NCBI GenBank assembly: GCA_946555345.1
Contig: CAMNSS010000017.1
Location: 1-64,000 of the forward strand
DNA length: 64,000 bases
DNA from: an uncultured Eubacterium sp.
GTDB taxonomy: Bacteria > Bacillota > Clostridia > Peptostreptococcales > Anaerovoracaceae
Direction of reading: 5' to 3'
Position numbers and translations under genes: made by a program. Of the stretch, positions 16,849 through 26,050 are shown in pieces. The stretch's first letter is position 1; every line of letters begins with the position of its first letter. The notes below the pieces were generated by a model. That model searched no databases. It saw only the letters and a program-made list of their open reading frames with translations, and was not told the origin of the DNA.

Positions 16849-17703
16849 TTACTGTAATAACTGCAGTACGCCCTGTGGAACCATGTTGGCCTGAGCCAGC
16901 ATAGCCTGTGATGCCTGGATAAGGATGTTGTTCTTCGTGTAAGCCATCATTTCCTTAGCCATGTCTACGTCACGGATTCTGGATTCAGCTGCTGTAATGT
17001 TCTCGTTCTGAACGCTCAAGTTGCTGATCGTGTGTTCCAGTCTGTTCTGTAATGCACCGAAATCTGAACGCATTGAGGAAATACCGTCGATTGCCTGGTT
17101 GATAACTGTGATCGCTGCCTTAGCATCTGCTGCCTTTGAAATGTCGATATCGTTGAGGACAACATCTACATCAGCACCTGATTCATCTTTACCAGTTATT
17201 TCCGCTGCGGACATCGTCGTCAGTCCGATGCTGATCGTGTTGTGGCTCTGTCCAGTTTCGCCAACGTGCAGGTCGATCTGCGTCTTTGATCCGTCAAACA
17301 GCTTCGTGCCGTTGAAGTTGGATGCATCGCTGATTCTGTCGATTTCCTTGCACAGTGCAGTGATTTCCTTCTGCATTTCGATTCTGTTGGAGCTGCTGTA
17401 AGTTCCGTTTGCGGACTGTACAGCCAGCGCTACCATTCTGTTCAGCATGCTGTGTACTTCTGTTAAAGCACCTTCAGCAGTCTGTACGAGGGATACGCCG
17501 TCTTCTGCATTTTTCTGAGCTGTTTCGAGACCAGTCATCTGTGCTCTCATCTTCTCGGAAATAGCCAGACCTGCGGCGTCATCGCCTGCTCTGTTGATTC
17601 TGTAACCTGATGATAACTTTTCCAGGTTCTTCGTCAGAGCGCTGTTGTTGTTTGTCAGATTTCTGTGTGAGTTTAAAGCTGGAATGTTGTGTTGAATTCT
17701 CAT
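16849..17703 (-). CDS. hag: Flagellin
   Basis: 284 residues from MRIQHNIPALN; the ATG at 17701-17703 has AGGAGG about 9 bases upstream, so the longer reading frame is not used. The N-terminal D0/D1 region (LSSGYRINRAGDDAAGLAISEKMRAQ..., NAEDGVSLVQTAEGAL) and the C-terminal region (FGALQNRLEHTISNL, ESRIRDVDMAKEMM, ILIQASQAMLAQAN, VLQLLQ) are canonical. The central section (about 140-210) is short, with Ser/Thr-containing loops such as GETGQSHNTISIGLTTMS that could carry O-glycans. The sigma-28 promoter gives a leader of roughly 100 bases, and a strong terminator follows. Filament subunit exported by the flagellar type III system. Confidence 0.97.
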   Translation of the reverse strand: MRIQHNIPALNSHRNLTNNNSALTKNLEKLSSGYRINRAGDDAAGLAISEKMRAQMTGLETAQKNAEDGVSLVQTAEGALTEVHSMLNRMVALAVQSANGTYSSSNRIEMQKEITALCKEIDRISDASNFNGTKLFDGSKTQIDLHVGETGQSHNTISIGLTTMSAAEITGKDESGADVDVVLNDIDISKAADAKAAITVINQAIDGISSMRSDFGALQNRLEHTISNLSVQNENITAAESRIRDVDMAKEMMAYTKNNILIQASQAMLAQANMVPQGVLQLLQ

Positions 17704-17808
17704 TTTCCTTACCTCCTGGTACATTTCAGAGGAACTTCCATTTTTCCTCCTACATAAATACTTAAAAATAATTAAATTTTTAACCGTAAGTTTTGGCTTA
17801 CATAATGG

Positions 17809-17834
17809 ATATCGGAATAATCCGGGAAGACTTA
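17809..17834 (-). promoter_or_regulatory. Sigma-28 promoter of flagellin
   Basis: Minus strand TAAG (17831-17834), 15 bases, CCGATAT (17809-17815). This is an excellent match to the flagellar sigma consensus, placed about 105 bases before the flagellin start codon. Confidence 0.85.
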
Positions 17835-18301
17835 ATAGTTTTTTTAAAATTTTTTAAGATTTTTGCGGACAGGTCCTAAATTGGATTTCTCACATCTATG
17901 CATCATTAATTATATATAAATCACAACTACTAGCAAACTAGCGGCTATGCCCATTCCCTGGAAAGGTCTTTTCCTGCCAGCCGCTTTAACAGCAATCCTA
18001 AAACTTGATACCGCATCACCGCCAGAAGCAATCGCTTAAAGCAGCAACCCGGCGATCCGCTAACATCTAACGCTTTCATTTCCAAAACGATTTGAACAAC
18101 CACAATTATAACAATGTTATAACGATGCAGACGCCAACCCAAAGTGATTGAACGCGCAATCACCTGATCCTGCGCCATTTCCCACAGTACGCTTTCTATA
18201 AATTTAGAAAATAGATTTCCCGTCTAAGCAAACCCATATGATCCGTCATATTTTTCAAAAAATTCCATATTCGATTGATTGAAACCGCCTGCGGGAAACC
18301 G
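17835..18301. other. Gap between divergent flagellin and surface-protein genes
   Basis: About 470 bases. An open frame on the minus strand (17945-18178) has no ribosome binding site, family resemblance or plausible protein composition. Apart from the two outward promoters flanking it, I see nothing specific. Confidence 0.5.
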
Positions 18302-18330
18302 TTGCTTTTTTATCAGTTTTTCGATATACT
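18302..18330 (+). promoter_or_regulatory. Sigma-A promoter of the surface protein
   Basis: TTGCTT (18302-18307), 17 bases, TATACT (18325-18330), about 190 bases upstream of the ATG at 18523. Confidence 0.6.
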
Positions 18331-18522
18331 AACCTTATATCATGGCGTTTTTTGCCGATAGGATATTTAGAAGTATAGACTGCTTTGGTTGCATATGAAA
18401 TATTACATTAATATAATAATTGCGGCTATAACGATTTACGGCGCTATGGCGTTACGGCGATGAACGCTCGTGGCGGCAGCGCCTGCACGATAAATAAATT
18501 TTGTGACGAGGAAGGTTTTAAT

Positions 18523-21500
18523 ATGGTAAGCTGTGCAAAATCCCAAAAGAGAACACATAAAGTACTGGTAATTTTCCTGATGATTTTGATGGCGGTCGTC
18601 TTCATCCCGATGGCACAGGAAGCTGAGGCGGAGACAACGCAAACAAAAAATATAGATATCAGCACCGGTTCGGTCGAATTTACAGGGCAAGGTGTTTTTC
18701 AGTATGACGCAAGCGGAGCAAAAAAACAAATTTATGATGCCGACGCCAATACAAATTTCATCATTACAGGATCAAGCAGCGGAACGGCTGATATAAGGCC
18801 CAACACCATTACCGTAAGCGGCGGTCCTCATAACATCACCCTGAAAGACGTGCATATTACACAAGGTTCATATAATAATTCATACTGTGCCTTCCAGCTC
18901 AACGGCGATGCTACTGTAGCATTGTCCGGAACGAATGAATTGATTAGCAACTCCTATCCAGGCCTCTATGTACCGCAAAACGCAAGGCTCACGATCAAAG
19001 GTACCGATGCGGATAAACTGACGGCAAGGACAGAAGGAATTTCCACCAGCGCCGGAATCGGCGCACTAGCAGGCAACTGCGGAACCATCACCATTGACGG
19101 CGGAACCATCGACGCAAAAGGCGGCCAGACCGGCGCCGGCATCGGCGGAAGCGCCTCTGGGTCTTGTGGAACGATTACCATTAATGGCGGCAACATCACG
19201 GCAACAGGCGGAGAAGATGTTACGCTTGAAGATGGCGCGCCCGGCATTGGCTGCGGCAGCAAAGGCGAGCGCGGTACGATAATCATTACCGGCGGCAAGA
19301 TTAACGCCATCGGCGGATACGGCACGAGCGGAAAATACCAATCTCCGGGGCTCGTTGCAGGAACAGTTTCCTCAAAAGGAAACACCGTGGAGGTAACCGC
19401 TACCACGAACAAAAAAGGATATCCGATTCTGCTAAAACCAGAGAGCACCGATCTACCCGAAACATTTAATGGAATCATATGGACATGGAATAATACTTCC
19501 TCGCCAGAAAGGGCAACAGCCTACGGCGATGTGATTCTGTCCAATACAGCAGGATCAACAACACTAGAGGACAATAGCACCGTAAAATATCCTGCATTTA
19601 CCTTGAATGCAGGCCAAACGCTGACGGTAAGCTGGCCGAACTCACTGACAACGCCAAACGGCAGTGCGTTTGTCGGCAGCGGAACGATTACGGGAAACGG
19701 TTATATCATAGGGGAAATCTCCGCTTCCAAAACGACCCCGGATAACCTCAGGTATACCGATCCGCTAAATCTCAACTATTCCGTAGATCGCAATGCAACT
19801 GACTATGTTTCAGTGGCCGGCACTGGCAAGGATGAAGATCCCCCTGTCTTCACAGGCAGGGCGTTAAGGCTCAACGGGGACATCCTGCACATTTTGGAAA
19901 ACAGAACACTCGACAGCGGCGTCACCCGCTGGTCCGACCGCGATAACTGGTATCCAACGATTACCCTCAGCAGCGACATACACAGCGGCGCAGTGCAGGA
20001 AGACGAAATCATCCATGCAGGAGCTTATGAGATCCGCTTCCGCCATAAATACAATCTTTATACGGAATTCACCATTGACGCCACTGTTGCACAGAAAGAA
20101 CTCACACAAAACATGGTAGATTACCAGACCACGTATACCTACGGGGAAGAAAACGAAATCACCGTTATGGATTACGACAGAGGGGAAGAACTCGTACAGG
20201 GACAGGATTATGAGATGTCTTTTACCGATGCTTCCGGAAAACCAGCCACGACCGACCGGATCGACGAACTGAACGTCGGCGAATGGCGGGCGGTCATCAC
20301 CGGTAAGGGAGACTATACCACGGTATCGCCAGAAAATGAAAATAACAGAATCGTAATAGAATTTTACATTGAGCCTGCATCCCTGGACAATGCCGAAATC
20401 ACGGGACTGCCTACGAACGCCACCTATACTGGTTCTACGCAGAAAGCAAAGCTCAGCGGCCTCAAGGTCGTATTAGACGGCAAAACCGTTCCAGCGAACG
20501 CTTACACACTGGAATATGCGAACAATTCCATTGGCGCAGATATCACCGACCAGAACCAGCACTTGACCTATACGGGAACGGTAACGGTAACGGCTACTGC
20601 AGTTGAGAACGGGAACTACATCGGCGTTGCCGCTGGAAGTTTTGAGATTGCACCGGCTGCATTGATCATGACAAAAGCGACTGCATCTTATACAGACGCA
20701 GAAGGCGCTGTTATTTACGAACGGCCATATGATGGCACGAAAGAAGTAAGGATCACTGATATACAGTTCAGCGGCTTTAAAAGCAACGACAAGCTCTCGG
20801 TCCAAGCGGATTATGAAGGTCCGACCAGCGATCCGGAGGATGATTTGATGGGAAGCCTTGCCAGTGCAAATGTCGGAGACTACACGACAGCATCGATCAG
20901 CAACGTGAAATTGAAGGGAGAACTGGCCTTTAACTATACGGTAACGGATAACCCGAAAGCGAATCTTTCCAGGAAGTTCCGCATTACGCAACTTCCTATT
21001 CCAAAGCCTGAACTCTCCGTCAGCGCTAAAGTGAGCCAGGCGGATGCGACGACATTTGCCTGCACAGTCGATATAACCAATCAGCCGAAGGGAGCGGAAT
21101 ACCAATACAGGCTCGACGATGGAGACTGGCAGGACAGCAATGTATTTGACCAGATCGTCCCGCAGAGCAAACACACTTATTATGCAAGGGCAAAGACCAA
21201 CGACAATATGAGACCGGAAAATGAAGGCGAAGTCGGCGTTCTCGTATATACGACACCGAAGCTGCCGCAGGAAGCGCCTGGCTCATTTACATTATCCTTT
21301 GAACCAGATGCCAGCGGCGAAACCTTTACCGCAACCATCCCGAAAGTAGAAGGAGCGGTCTACAGCTTCGACGGTATCAACTTTAACAAGAACAACATCA
21401 AGAAAAAGTGCGAGCCGAATACGGAATACACGGGCTACATCAGATTCCCTGAAACCAAGGAATACGCCGCCAGCGATATCGTATCCGATACGCAGGTAAC

Positions 21501-22527
21501 GCCGATGCTACAGGTGAAGACACCTAAGATCTCACCGTCAGGCAATACCTTCTACGAACCGATCAGCGTATCCATTACCTGTGCGACGGAAGGCGCAACC
21601 ATCTACTATACGACCGATGGCAACTACCCGGTAGAGGATGAGTCCAATAAATACAAGGGACCGTTCACCGTTTCAGAGGATACGACGGTAATGGCCGTTG
21701 CAATTAAAGAAGGCATGGATGACAGTGAAAGCGCCCAGATTGACTATATCAAGACAGAACACGAAGCGATGACGCAAGTTGAATATACGAGCGGAATCAC
21801 CATATCCAACGATTTGACGGGCAAGAGCGAGGATGAAATCATCTCTGCGCTCAGCACGGCGATCACAAAGGACGGCGGCGGTTACAATTACCAGAACATC
21901 TCATACTATAACATCAGGGTAAAAGTAAGCTATGACGGCGGGCAAAATTATGATTATGCGACAGCGGATAACTTCCCAGAAGGAGGCGTAAAGATCATCA
22001 TGCCGTATCCGGAAGGGACGAACAAGGATAACTATAATTTCAGGATCGCCCATATGTATTCGCAATCCAGCGAACGGCTGAATGTCACGGCAGGAGATAT
22101 CGAAATGCCTGCCCCGGCAAAGACTGGCGAAGGACTTGAATTTACGATTCATGGGACTTCCCCACTGGCGATTGGCTGGGTAGCTTCCGGCGCAAACAGC
22201 GACGATCCGAACGGCGGCGGCAATGACCCGAACAATCCGGATGACCCAAATAATCCAAATGGCGGTACTGACGGCAATACGAACGGAACTGACGTGAATG
22301 GAAATCCTGCTGGGACTGCCAACGCTGCTGCTGGCGGAGATGCGAACGGCAGTGACGGGAATGGAAGCGGCGGCGATGCCAACGGAGACGGTGACAGTGC
22401 ATTGGATAAAGCGGTCAAAGCAGTCCGTACAGGGGATGTGACAAACCCATATTTCTGGGCGCCGTTACTGCTCTTATCCAGCGCAATCGGCATCATCACC
22501 GCACTGGTACGAAAACGCAGGCTGTAA
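18523..22527 (+). CDS. Large modular cell-surface protein
   Basis: 1334 residues from the ATG at 18523, preceded by GAGGAAGG; a longer frame from 18460 lacks a binding site. A Sec signal peptide (about 1-38) has a Lys-rich n-region, a long hydrophobic core and an EAEA cleavage region. Residues 60-300 are Gly-rich repeats (GGTIDAKGGQTGAGIGG type) likely forming a right-handed beta-helix. A YDG-type module occurs near 720-830 (YERPYDGTKEVRITDI...). A CHB_HEX_C-like module occurs near 1000-1080 (ATIYYTTDGNYPVED...). Then come an Asn/Gly/Asp/Pro linker (about 1222-1290) and a C-terminal membrane helix ending RKRRL. No LPXTG is present; a TGD motif precedes the helix. Likely a membrane-anchored adhesin or carbohydrate-binding protein, ligand unknown. 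Confidence 0.85.
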   Translation: MVSCAKSQKRTHKVLVIFLMILMAVVFIPMAQEAEAETTQTKNIDISTGSVEFTGQGVFQYDASGAKKQIYDADANTNFIITGSSSGTADIRPNTITVSGGPHNITLKDVHITQGSYNNSYCAFQLNGDATVALSGTNELISNSYPGLYVPQNARLTIKGTDADKLTARTEGISTSAGIGALAGNCGTITIDGGTIDAKGGQTGAGIGGSASGSCGTITINGGNITATGGEDVTLEDGAPGIGCGSKGERGTIIITGGKINAIGGYGTSGKYQSPGLVAGTVSSKGNTVEVTATTNKKGYPILLKPESTDLPETFNGIIWTWNNTSSPERATAYGDVILSNTAGSTTLEDNSTVKYPAFTLNAGQTLTVSWPNSLTTPNGSAFVGSGTITGNGYIIGEISASKTTPDNLRYTDPLNLNYSVDRNATDYVSVAGTGKDEDPPVFTGRALRLNGDILHILENRTLDSGVTRWSDRDNWYPTITLSSDIHSGAVQEDEIIHAGAYEIRFRHKYNLYTEFTIDATVAQKELTQNMVDYQTTYTYGEENEITVMDYDRGEELVQGQDYEMSFTDASGKPATTDRIDELNVGEWRAVITGKGDYTTVSPENENNRIVIEFYIEPASLDNAEITGLPTNATYTGSTQKAKLSGLKVVLDGKTVPANAYTLEYANNSIGADITDQNQHLTYTGTVTVTATAVENGNYIGVAAGSFEIAPAALIMTKATASYTDAEGAVIYERPYDGTKEVRITDIQFSGFKSNDKLSVQADYEGPTSDPEDDLMGSLASANVGDYTTASISNVKLKGELAFNYTVTDNPKANLSRKFRITQLPIPKPELSVSAKVSQADATTFACTVDITNQPKGAEYQYRLDDGDWQDSNVFDQIVPQSKHTYYARAKTNDNMRPENEGEVGVLVYTTPKLPQEAPGSFTLSFEPDASGETFTATIPKVEGAVYSFDGINFNKNNIKKKCEPNTEYTGYIRFPETKEYAASDIVSDTQVTPMLQVKTPKISPSGNTFYEPISVSITCATEGATIYYTTDGNYPVEDESNKYKGPFTVSEDTTVMAVAIKEGMDDSESAQIDYIKTEHEAMTQVEYTSGITISNDLTGKSEDEIISALSTAITKDGGGYNYQNISYYNIRVKVSYDGGQNYDYATADNFPEGGVKIIMPYPEGTNKDNYNFRIAHMYSQSSERLNVTAGDIEMPAPAKTGEGLEFTIHGTSPLAIGWVASGANSDDPNGGGNDPNNPDDPNNPNGGTDGNTNGTDVNGNPAGTANAAAGGDANGSDGNGSGGDANGDGDSALDKAVKAVRTGDVTNPYFWAPLLLLSSAIGIITALVRKRRL

Positions 22528-22611
22528 CGAACGCAAACCAAGCAGGAAAAAACGTAGTTGCAGTAATTGGTATGAAAATATAACTCCCGCATCATAAAAA
22601 ACGTAACGCAA

Positions 22612-22658
22612 AAAGGGAGGGAACGCATTAGGATCAACCGAATGCGTTCCCTCCCTTT
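22612..22658. terminator. Bidirectional terminator
   Basis: Perfect 18-bp stem (22612-22629 with 22641-22658), 11-base loop. A T5 run follows on the minus strand, serving the vanXY transcript; the plus side, serving the surface-protein gene, has a weaker T-run. Confidence 0.85.
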
Positions 22659-22827
22659 CGTTATATGTCCTTGTTGCATGGTATTACCGCTCTTTTATGC
22701 TACTGTTTTTCCAAGCGATTGACAGCGAACGATCCCTTCCCCAAAATATTGCGTCCCTGCGACCCAGATATCCACTTCACCGCGCCATTCCCGCATACAC
22801 TGTTCCTCCAAGCATTCTCCCCCATCG

Positions 22828-23580
22828 CTACGCCTGCACAGTCACGATGAAGCCACCCGCATTATTGCCCGATACCTGATAGAATTTCGTATCTGGCACT
22901 GGCACAAGCGTTTTGTCGCCATCGGCAGGAACATAATAGACTTCCATCACAGAACCTTCTGCCTGTTCATAGACCAGCCTGGAATCTTCCCGAAAATCTT
23001 CAAGAAAAGCGATATATTCCTCCAGCGCCAGCCCGTTTTCCACCATGATCTTTGCGTGGGGATTCCCTACATACCGAAAATGCCACGGCTCATGCGAAAT
23101 CCCGGTAACCTTCTCTTTACCCTTTGCATACCGCTCGACAAAACCGAAATCTGCGCTGGCCTTCCGAAATTCATCGCAAATTCCCTCGTAAGGAAAGGCC
23201 GGGCAGATAAAATCAATCCCTTCCCCTGCAAGTCCCAGGTCGATGGCAAGCCCCGTCTGATGCTCGCTGTGGCCAGGCAGAGCGACATACCTCTCGGTAA
23301 ACGCCGCCCCGTTCTGCTGAACCGATTCCGCATATAACGCCGCCTGCTCCTTTCCGGAACGATAGCCGCTTACAGGGATGATCGAGCCTTGCGCTGAAAT
23401 TTTTTCAAAAGCCAGCCGCAAAATATTCGCAGCGTCCCGCATCATCAAAACCTTAGGAAAATGGACATCGACAGGCATTAAATTCTTGGTACTGCAATCC
23501 GCCAATGGATGATGCACATTGACAAGCTGCAAAACGCCAGTGCGGGATTTTTCCTTTTCTAACATAATCGTCTTCATCAT
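22828..23580 (-). CDS. vanXY: VanXY/VanY-type D,D-carboxypeptidase
   Basis: 250 residues, M15B peptidase family. The zinc and catalytic motifs are intact: PGHSEHQTGLAIDL (SxHxxGxxxD) near 105-118 and EPWHFRYV near 175. Family members remove terminal D-Ala (or hydrolyse D-Ala-D-Ala) from peptidoglycan precursors. There is no signal peptide, so it is cytoplasmic as expected for VanXY. Its start overlaps the vanG stop by 4 bases, so it is translationally coupled. Length matches VanXY-G type enzymes. A terminator follows directly; the vanT that follows vanXY in the E. faecalis vanG operon is absent. Confidence 0.88.
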   Translation of the reverse strand: MMKTIMLEKEKSRTGVLQLVNVHHPLADCSTKNLMPVDVHFPKVLMMRDAANILRLAFEKISAQGSIIPVSGYRSGKEQAALYAESVQQNGAAFTERYVALPGHSEHQTGLAIDLGLAGEGIDFICPAFPYEGICDEFRKASADFGFVERYAKGKEKVTGISHEPWHFRYVGNPHAKIMVENGLALEEYIAFLEDFREDSRLVYEQAEGSVMEVYYVPADGDKTLVPVPDTKFYQVSGNNAGGFIVTVQA

Positions 23581-24626
23581 GCTACATACAGCCCGATCAG
23601 CTTGTCCAACATCTGGGCAAAAGGCAGGCCGATTCCTTTCATCATATTGGGATAGCGGCTGTGGGAAGTAAATCCTGGAATCGTATTGACCTCATTAAAA
23701 ACGATTTCCCCAGACGGCGTGTAAAACAGATCCACCCGCGCAAACCCGGAACAGCCCAAAGCCTTATAGATGGTAATCGCAGCTTCCTGTATCCGTTTTT
23801 CCGCCTGTGCATCGATCCTGGCAGGCATATAAATCGTAGACGCTTCCTGTGTATATTTCTCCGTAAAATCGAAAAAACCATCCGGCGTCTCGATTTCATC
23901 TACCCGGCCAACGGTCAGCTCGTCTATGCCAAGCACCGCACAGCCAACCTCAAACCCAGGAATCGTCTCCTCTGCAATTACCTCCGCATCATGCGCAAAA
24001 GCTAGCTCAATGGCAGCGTCAAGCGCTTTTTCTTCATACACCTTGGTAATTCCCAGCGACGAACCCGCACGGACAGGCTTTACGAAAATCGGATAAGTGA
24101 AAGCCGCTGCGATTTTTTGCAACGCTTCCTTCTTGTGGAAGCGGTTAAATGTTACCGACAAAGGAACGGATATCCCTGCAAGGCTGGCGAGCTTGTGCGC
24201 CCGGTTCTTATCCATGCAAAGCGCAGACGAAAGGCTGTTGCAGCCGACCACGGGAATGCCCGCTAATTCAAACAATCCCTGCACCGTGCCGTCTTCCCCG
24301 TTCTTTCCATGCAGCACGATGAAAGCCAAATCGATTTTGATGATATGAAAGCGTTCTTCCTCCAATTCCAGAAATCCCTTCACATCGGGGTTTTGCGAAA
24401 CGGCCACAGGATGCAAGCTGTTGCGATCTTCATGCCACGTGTTGCCTGCAACCTTCCCCGCCTCGCCCGTGTAATGATACCACCGTCCATCCCTGGTGAT
24501 GCCGATGGCAACGACGTCAAACCGTTCTCTGTTGATATGCTCCAGCACAGAGAAAGCCGATTGGAGCGATACTTCGTACTCCGTTGAATTACCGCCAAAA
24601 ATTACTGCAATTCTTTTCTTTTTCAT
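23577..24626 (-). CDS. vanG: VanG-type D-Ala:D-Ser (or D-Ala) ligase
   Basis: 349 residues, ATP-grasp ligase. Long stretches agree with what I recall of enterococcal VanG: FGGNSTEYEVSLQSAFSVLE, VLHGKNGEDGTVQG, SSALCMDKNRAHKLASLAGI, KPVRAGSSLGITKV, the omega-loop segment DGFFDFTEKYT...STIYMPARID, then FNEVNTIPGFTSHSRYPNMM. The loop resembles VanG/VanC/VanE (D-Ser) ligases, not VanA (D-Lac) or housekeeping Ddl. The ATG at 24624-24626 is chosen; an in-frame GTG at 24635 is possible. It sits between vanW and vanXY, the order of the vanG operon. A D-Ser specificity call still needs a biochemical test. Confidence 0.9.
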   Translation of the reverse strand: MKKKRIAVIFGGNSTEYEVSLQSAFSVLEHINRERFDVVAIGITRDGRWYHYTGEAGKVAGNTWHEDRNSLHPVAVSQNPDVKGFLELEEERFHIIKIDLAFIVLHGKNGEDGTVQGLFELAGIPVVGCNSLSSALCMDKNRAHKLASLAGISVPLSVTFNRFHKKEALQKIAAAFTYPIFVKPVRAGSSLGITKVYEEKALDAAIELAFAHDAEVIAEETIPGFEVGCAVLGIDELTVGRVDEIETPDGFFDFTEKYTQEASTIYMPARIDAQAEKRIQEAAITIYKALGCSGFARVDLFYTPSGEIVFNEVNTIPGFTSHSRYPNMMKGIGLPFAQMLDKLIGLYVA

Positions 24627-24764
24627 GCTAATCACCTATTCCTTTCGTTTCGTGCAAATGCAAAGTGCAATGATGCGCCTTCGTTTTCATGCGATAGACA
24701 GACAACGCACGGGAAATGTGCAGACAGCGCCCTGCGCCACCGATATGCAAATCTGCGATACGCC

Positions 24765-25586
24765 TTACCCATCAAACAAAATCCCGTCAGGGAGCTTGTA
24801 CCCGATCGCGCACCGGTTGACATATAATTCCGTTTCAACAGCTTCGCTCCCGTCCGCCTTAACATCCCGTTCCAGCCGGCAAACGGAAGCGATCTGATAG
24901 GCTTGTCCATTTTCCTTGATGTAAGAGACGGATGGATTGCATATGCAATATTCCCGTTCCACAGGGGTTTGTGAACGAATGCGTCCATACATATAGCGTT
25001 CATCAAAGCTGAGCTCAACCTGAAACGCATTGCCGCTGTCATTGCGCATTTTCAAATCCAGCCATCCTTCATTGACCGTGGCATCGATTCCGCAAGGCAG
25101 ATCATCTTCGGCCGCAGGAATTGATAAAACGCTGTGACCATGCCGCTCCACGATGTGCAGGGGCGTATGCAGGAACAGCCAGAACAAAAAATTGCTGAGC
25201 TGGCACAAACCGCCGCCGTAAGAACCGACAATCCTTCCATCCACAAAATTCAATCCATCCTTATATTTTTCACGCTTGTCCGCCCACCGCACGAGCTGCC
25301 AAAAGGAAAAGGTCTCCCCCGGCGCAATCACCACTTGATTGACGGTCCTCGCAGCCAGCTTCAGGTTATGCACCTTGTTCACTTGGTATTTCATATCGAA
25401 CCCGCTGTTTTCATTGAGCATGAGCGATGATGCTTCAAATACCGTATGCGGAAGCAGGCGGTCAGATATTTGCTTTGCATATTTATTCTTGTCCAAGCGC
25501 ATTTTTAAGTAAAAAAATTTCTTCCGCTGCCATTTTCGCAAGGGCAGCAAAAATGGAAATATCTGTGTCAATCTTTTTCTTGGCAT
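24765..25586 (-). CDS. vanW: VanW family protein
   Basis: 273 residues, with AAGGAG at normal spacing before the ATG. It carries VanW-family blocks: NKVHNLKLAARTVNQVVIAP, GETFSFWQLV and GRIVGSYGGGLCQLSNFLFW (the G-G-x-C-Q-x-S core), then VERHGHSV. VanW is a poorly understood accessory of vanB and vanG clusters. There is no clear signal peptide; the N-terminus is basic. It is 138 bases upstream of vanG in the same direction, so it probably starts this short operon. No vanRS or vanU gene is upstream within the window. Confidence 0.88.
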   Translation of the reverse strand: MPRKRLTQIFPFLLPLRKWQRKKFFYLKMRLDKNKYAKQISDRLLPHTVFEASSLMLNENSGFDMKYQVNKVHNLKLAARTVNQVVIAPGETFSFWQLVRWADKREKYKDGLNFVDGRIVGSYGGGLCQLSNFLFWLFLHTPLHIVERHGHSVLSIPAAEDDLPCGIDATVNEGWLDLKMRNDSGNAFQVELSFDERYMYGRIRSQTPVEREYCICNPSVSYIKENGQAYQIASVCRLERDVKADGSEAVETELYVNRCAIGYKLPDGILFDG

Positions 25587-25977
25587 CCTGGTTACTCCTT
25601 TCGTCCAAGCCTAACGCCGCCCGCTATGGCAGCAGCCGCCGTTAAGAAGCGGTTTTGGGGGCGGATTGTCCTGCCGTTTATCAACGGTTTATAAACGAGT
25701 AAACCCGCCGCCTTAGAAGCAGCAACATCTTGTTTCACGATGGTTTCCCCAATGCAAAACGCGCTTGCTTCAATACTGCAATCGTATCAGAAACAAGCGC
25801 GTCATTTATTGACTTCCTCACAAGGTATTCTATTGTTTTTCTGTAGACTATCTTACGATTTTCCTACGGGGGTTTATTTGATTTATTGAAATGATTAACA
25901 AAATGCACTCTGGCCGCATAACCAAGCGGGGAACTTTCCGCACTCCAGCCTTTCCATTCCAAAAACAAGACCTGCCA
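25587..25977. other. vanW upstream gap
   Basis: About 390 bases without a gene, lying between the crotonase 3' end and vanW. It includes the inverted repeat at 25759-25802, listed separately. I could not identify a convincing vanW promoter or a VanR-type direct repeat. Confidence 0.4.
25759..25802 (-). terminator. Probable terminator of the crotonase transcript
   Basis: A 9-bp stem (ACGCGCTTG at 25759-25767 with its complement at 25794-25802) and a 26-base loop. On the minus strand it is followed by TTTTGC. The long loop makes the call moderate. Confidence 0.5.
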
Positions 25978-26050
25978 GCCCTTTGCACCAGGCCTGTTCC
26001 GGCTCTCCCTGTTCTGCTATTCCCTGCCCTTTACGCCAGGCCTGTTCTGG
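25978..26050. repeat. 48-bp-period degenerate tandem duplication
   Basis: The 25-base blocks 25978-26002 and 26026-26050 match at 22 positions (GCCCTTT..CCAGGCCTGTT core). The duplication spans the crotonase stop at 26017, so part of one copy encodes the last residues of that protein. Confidence 0.75.

Noticed and set aside
17945-18178. Minus-strand open frame of 77 residues upstream of flagellin
   Set aside because: No ribosome binding site, upstream of the flagellin promoter in a gap, and no recognisable domain.
22828-25586. Complete, regulated vancomycin resistance operon
   Set aside because: vanT, vanR, vanS and vanU are not in the window, so I limit the claim to a vanG-type core.
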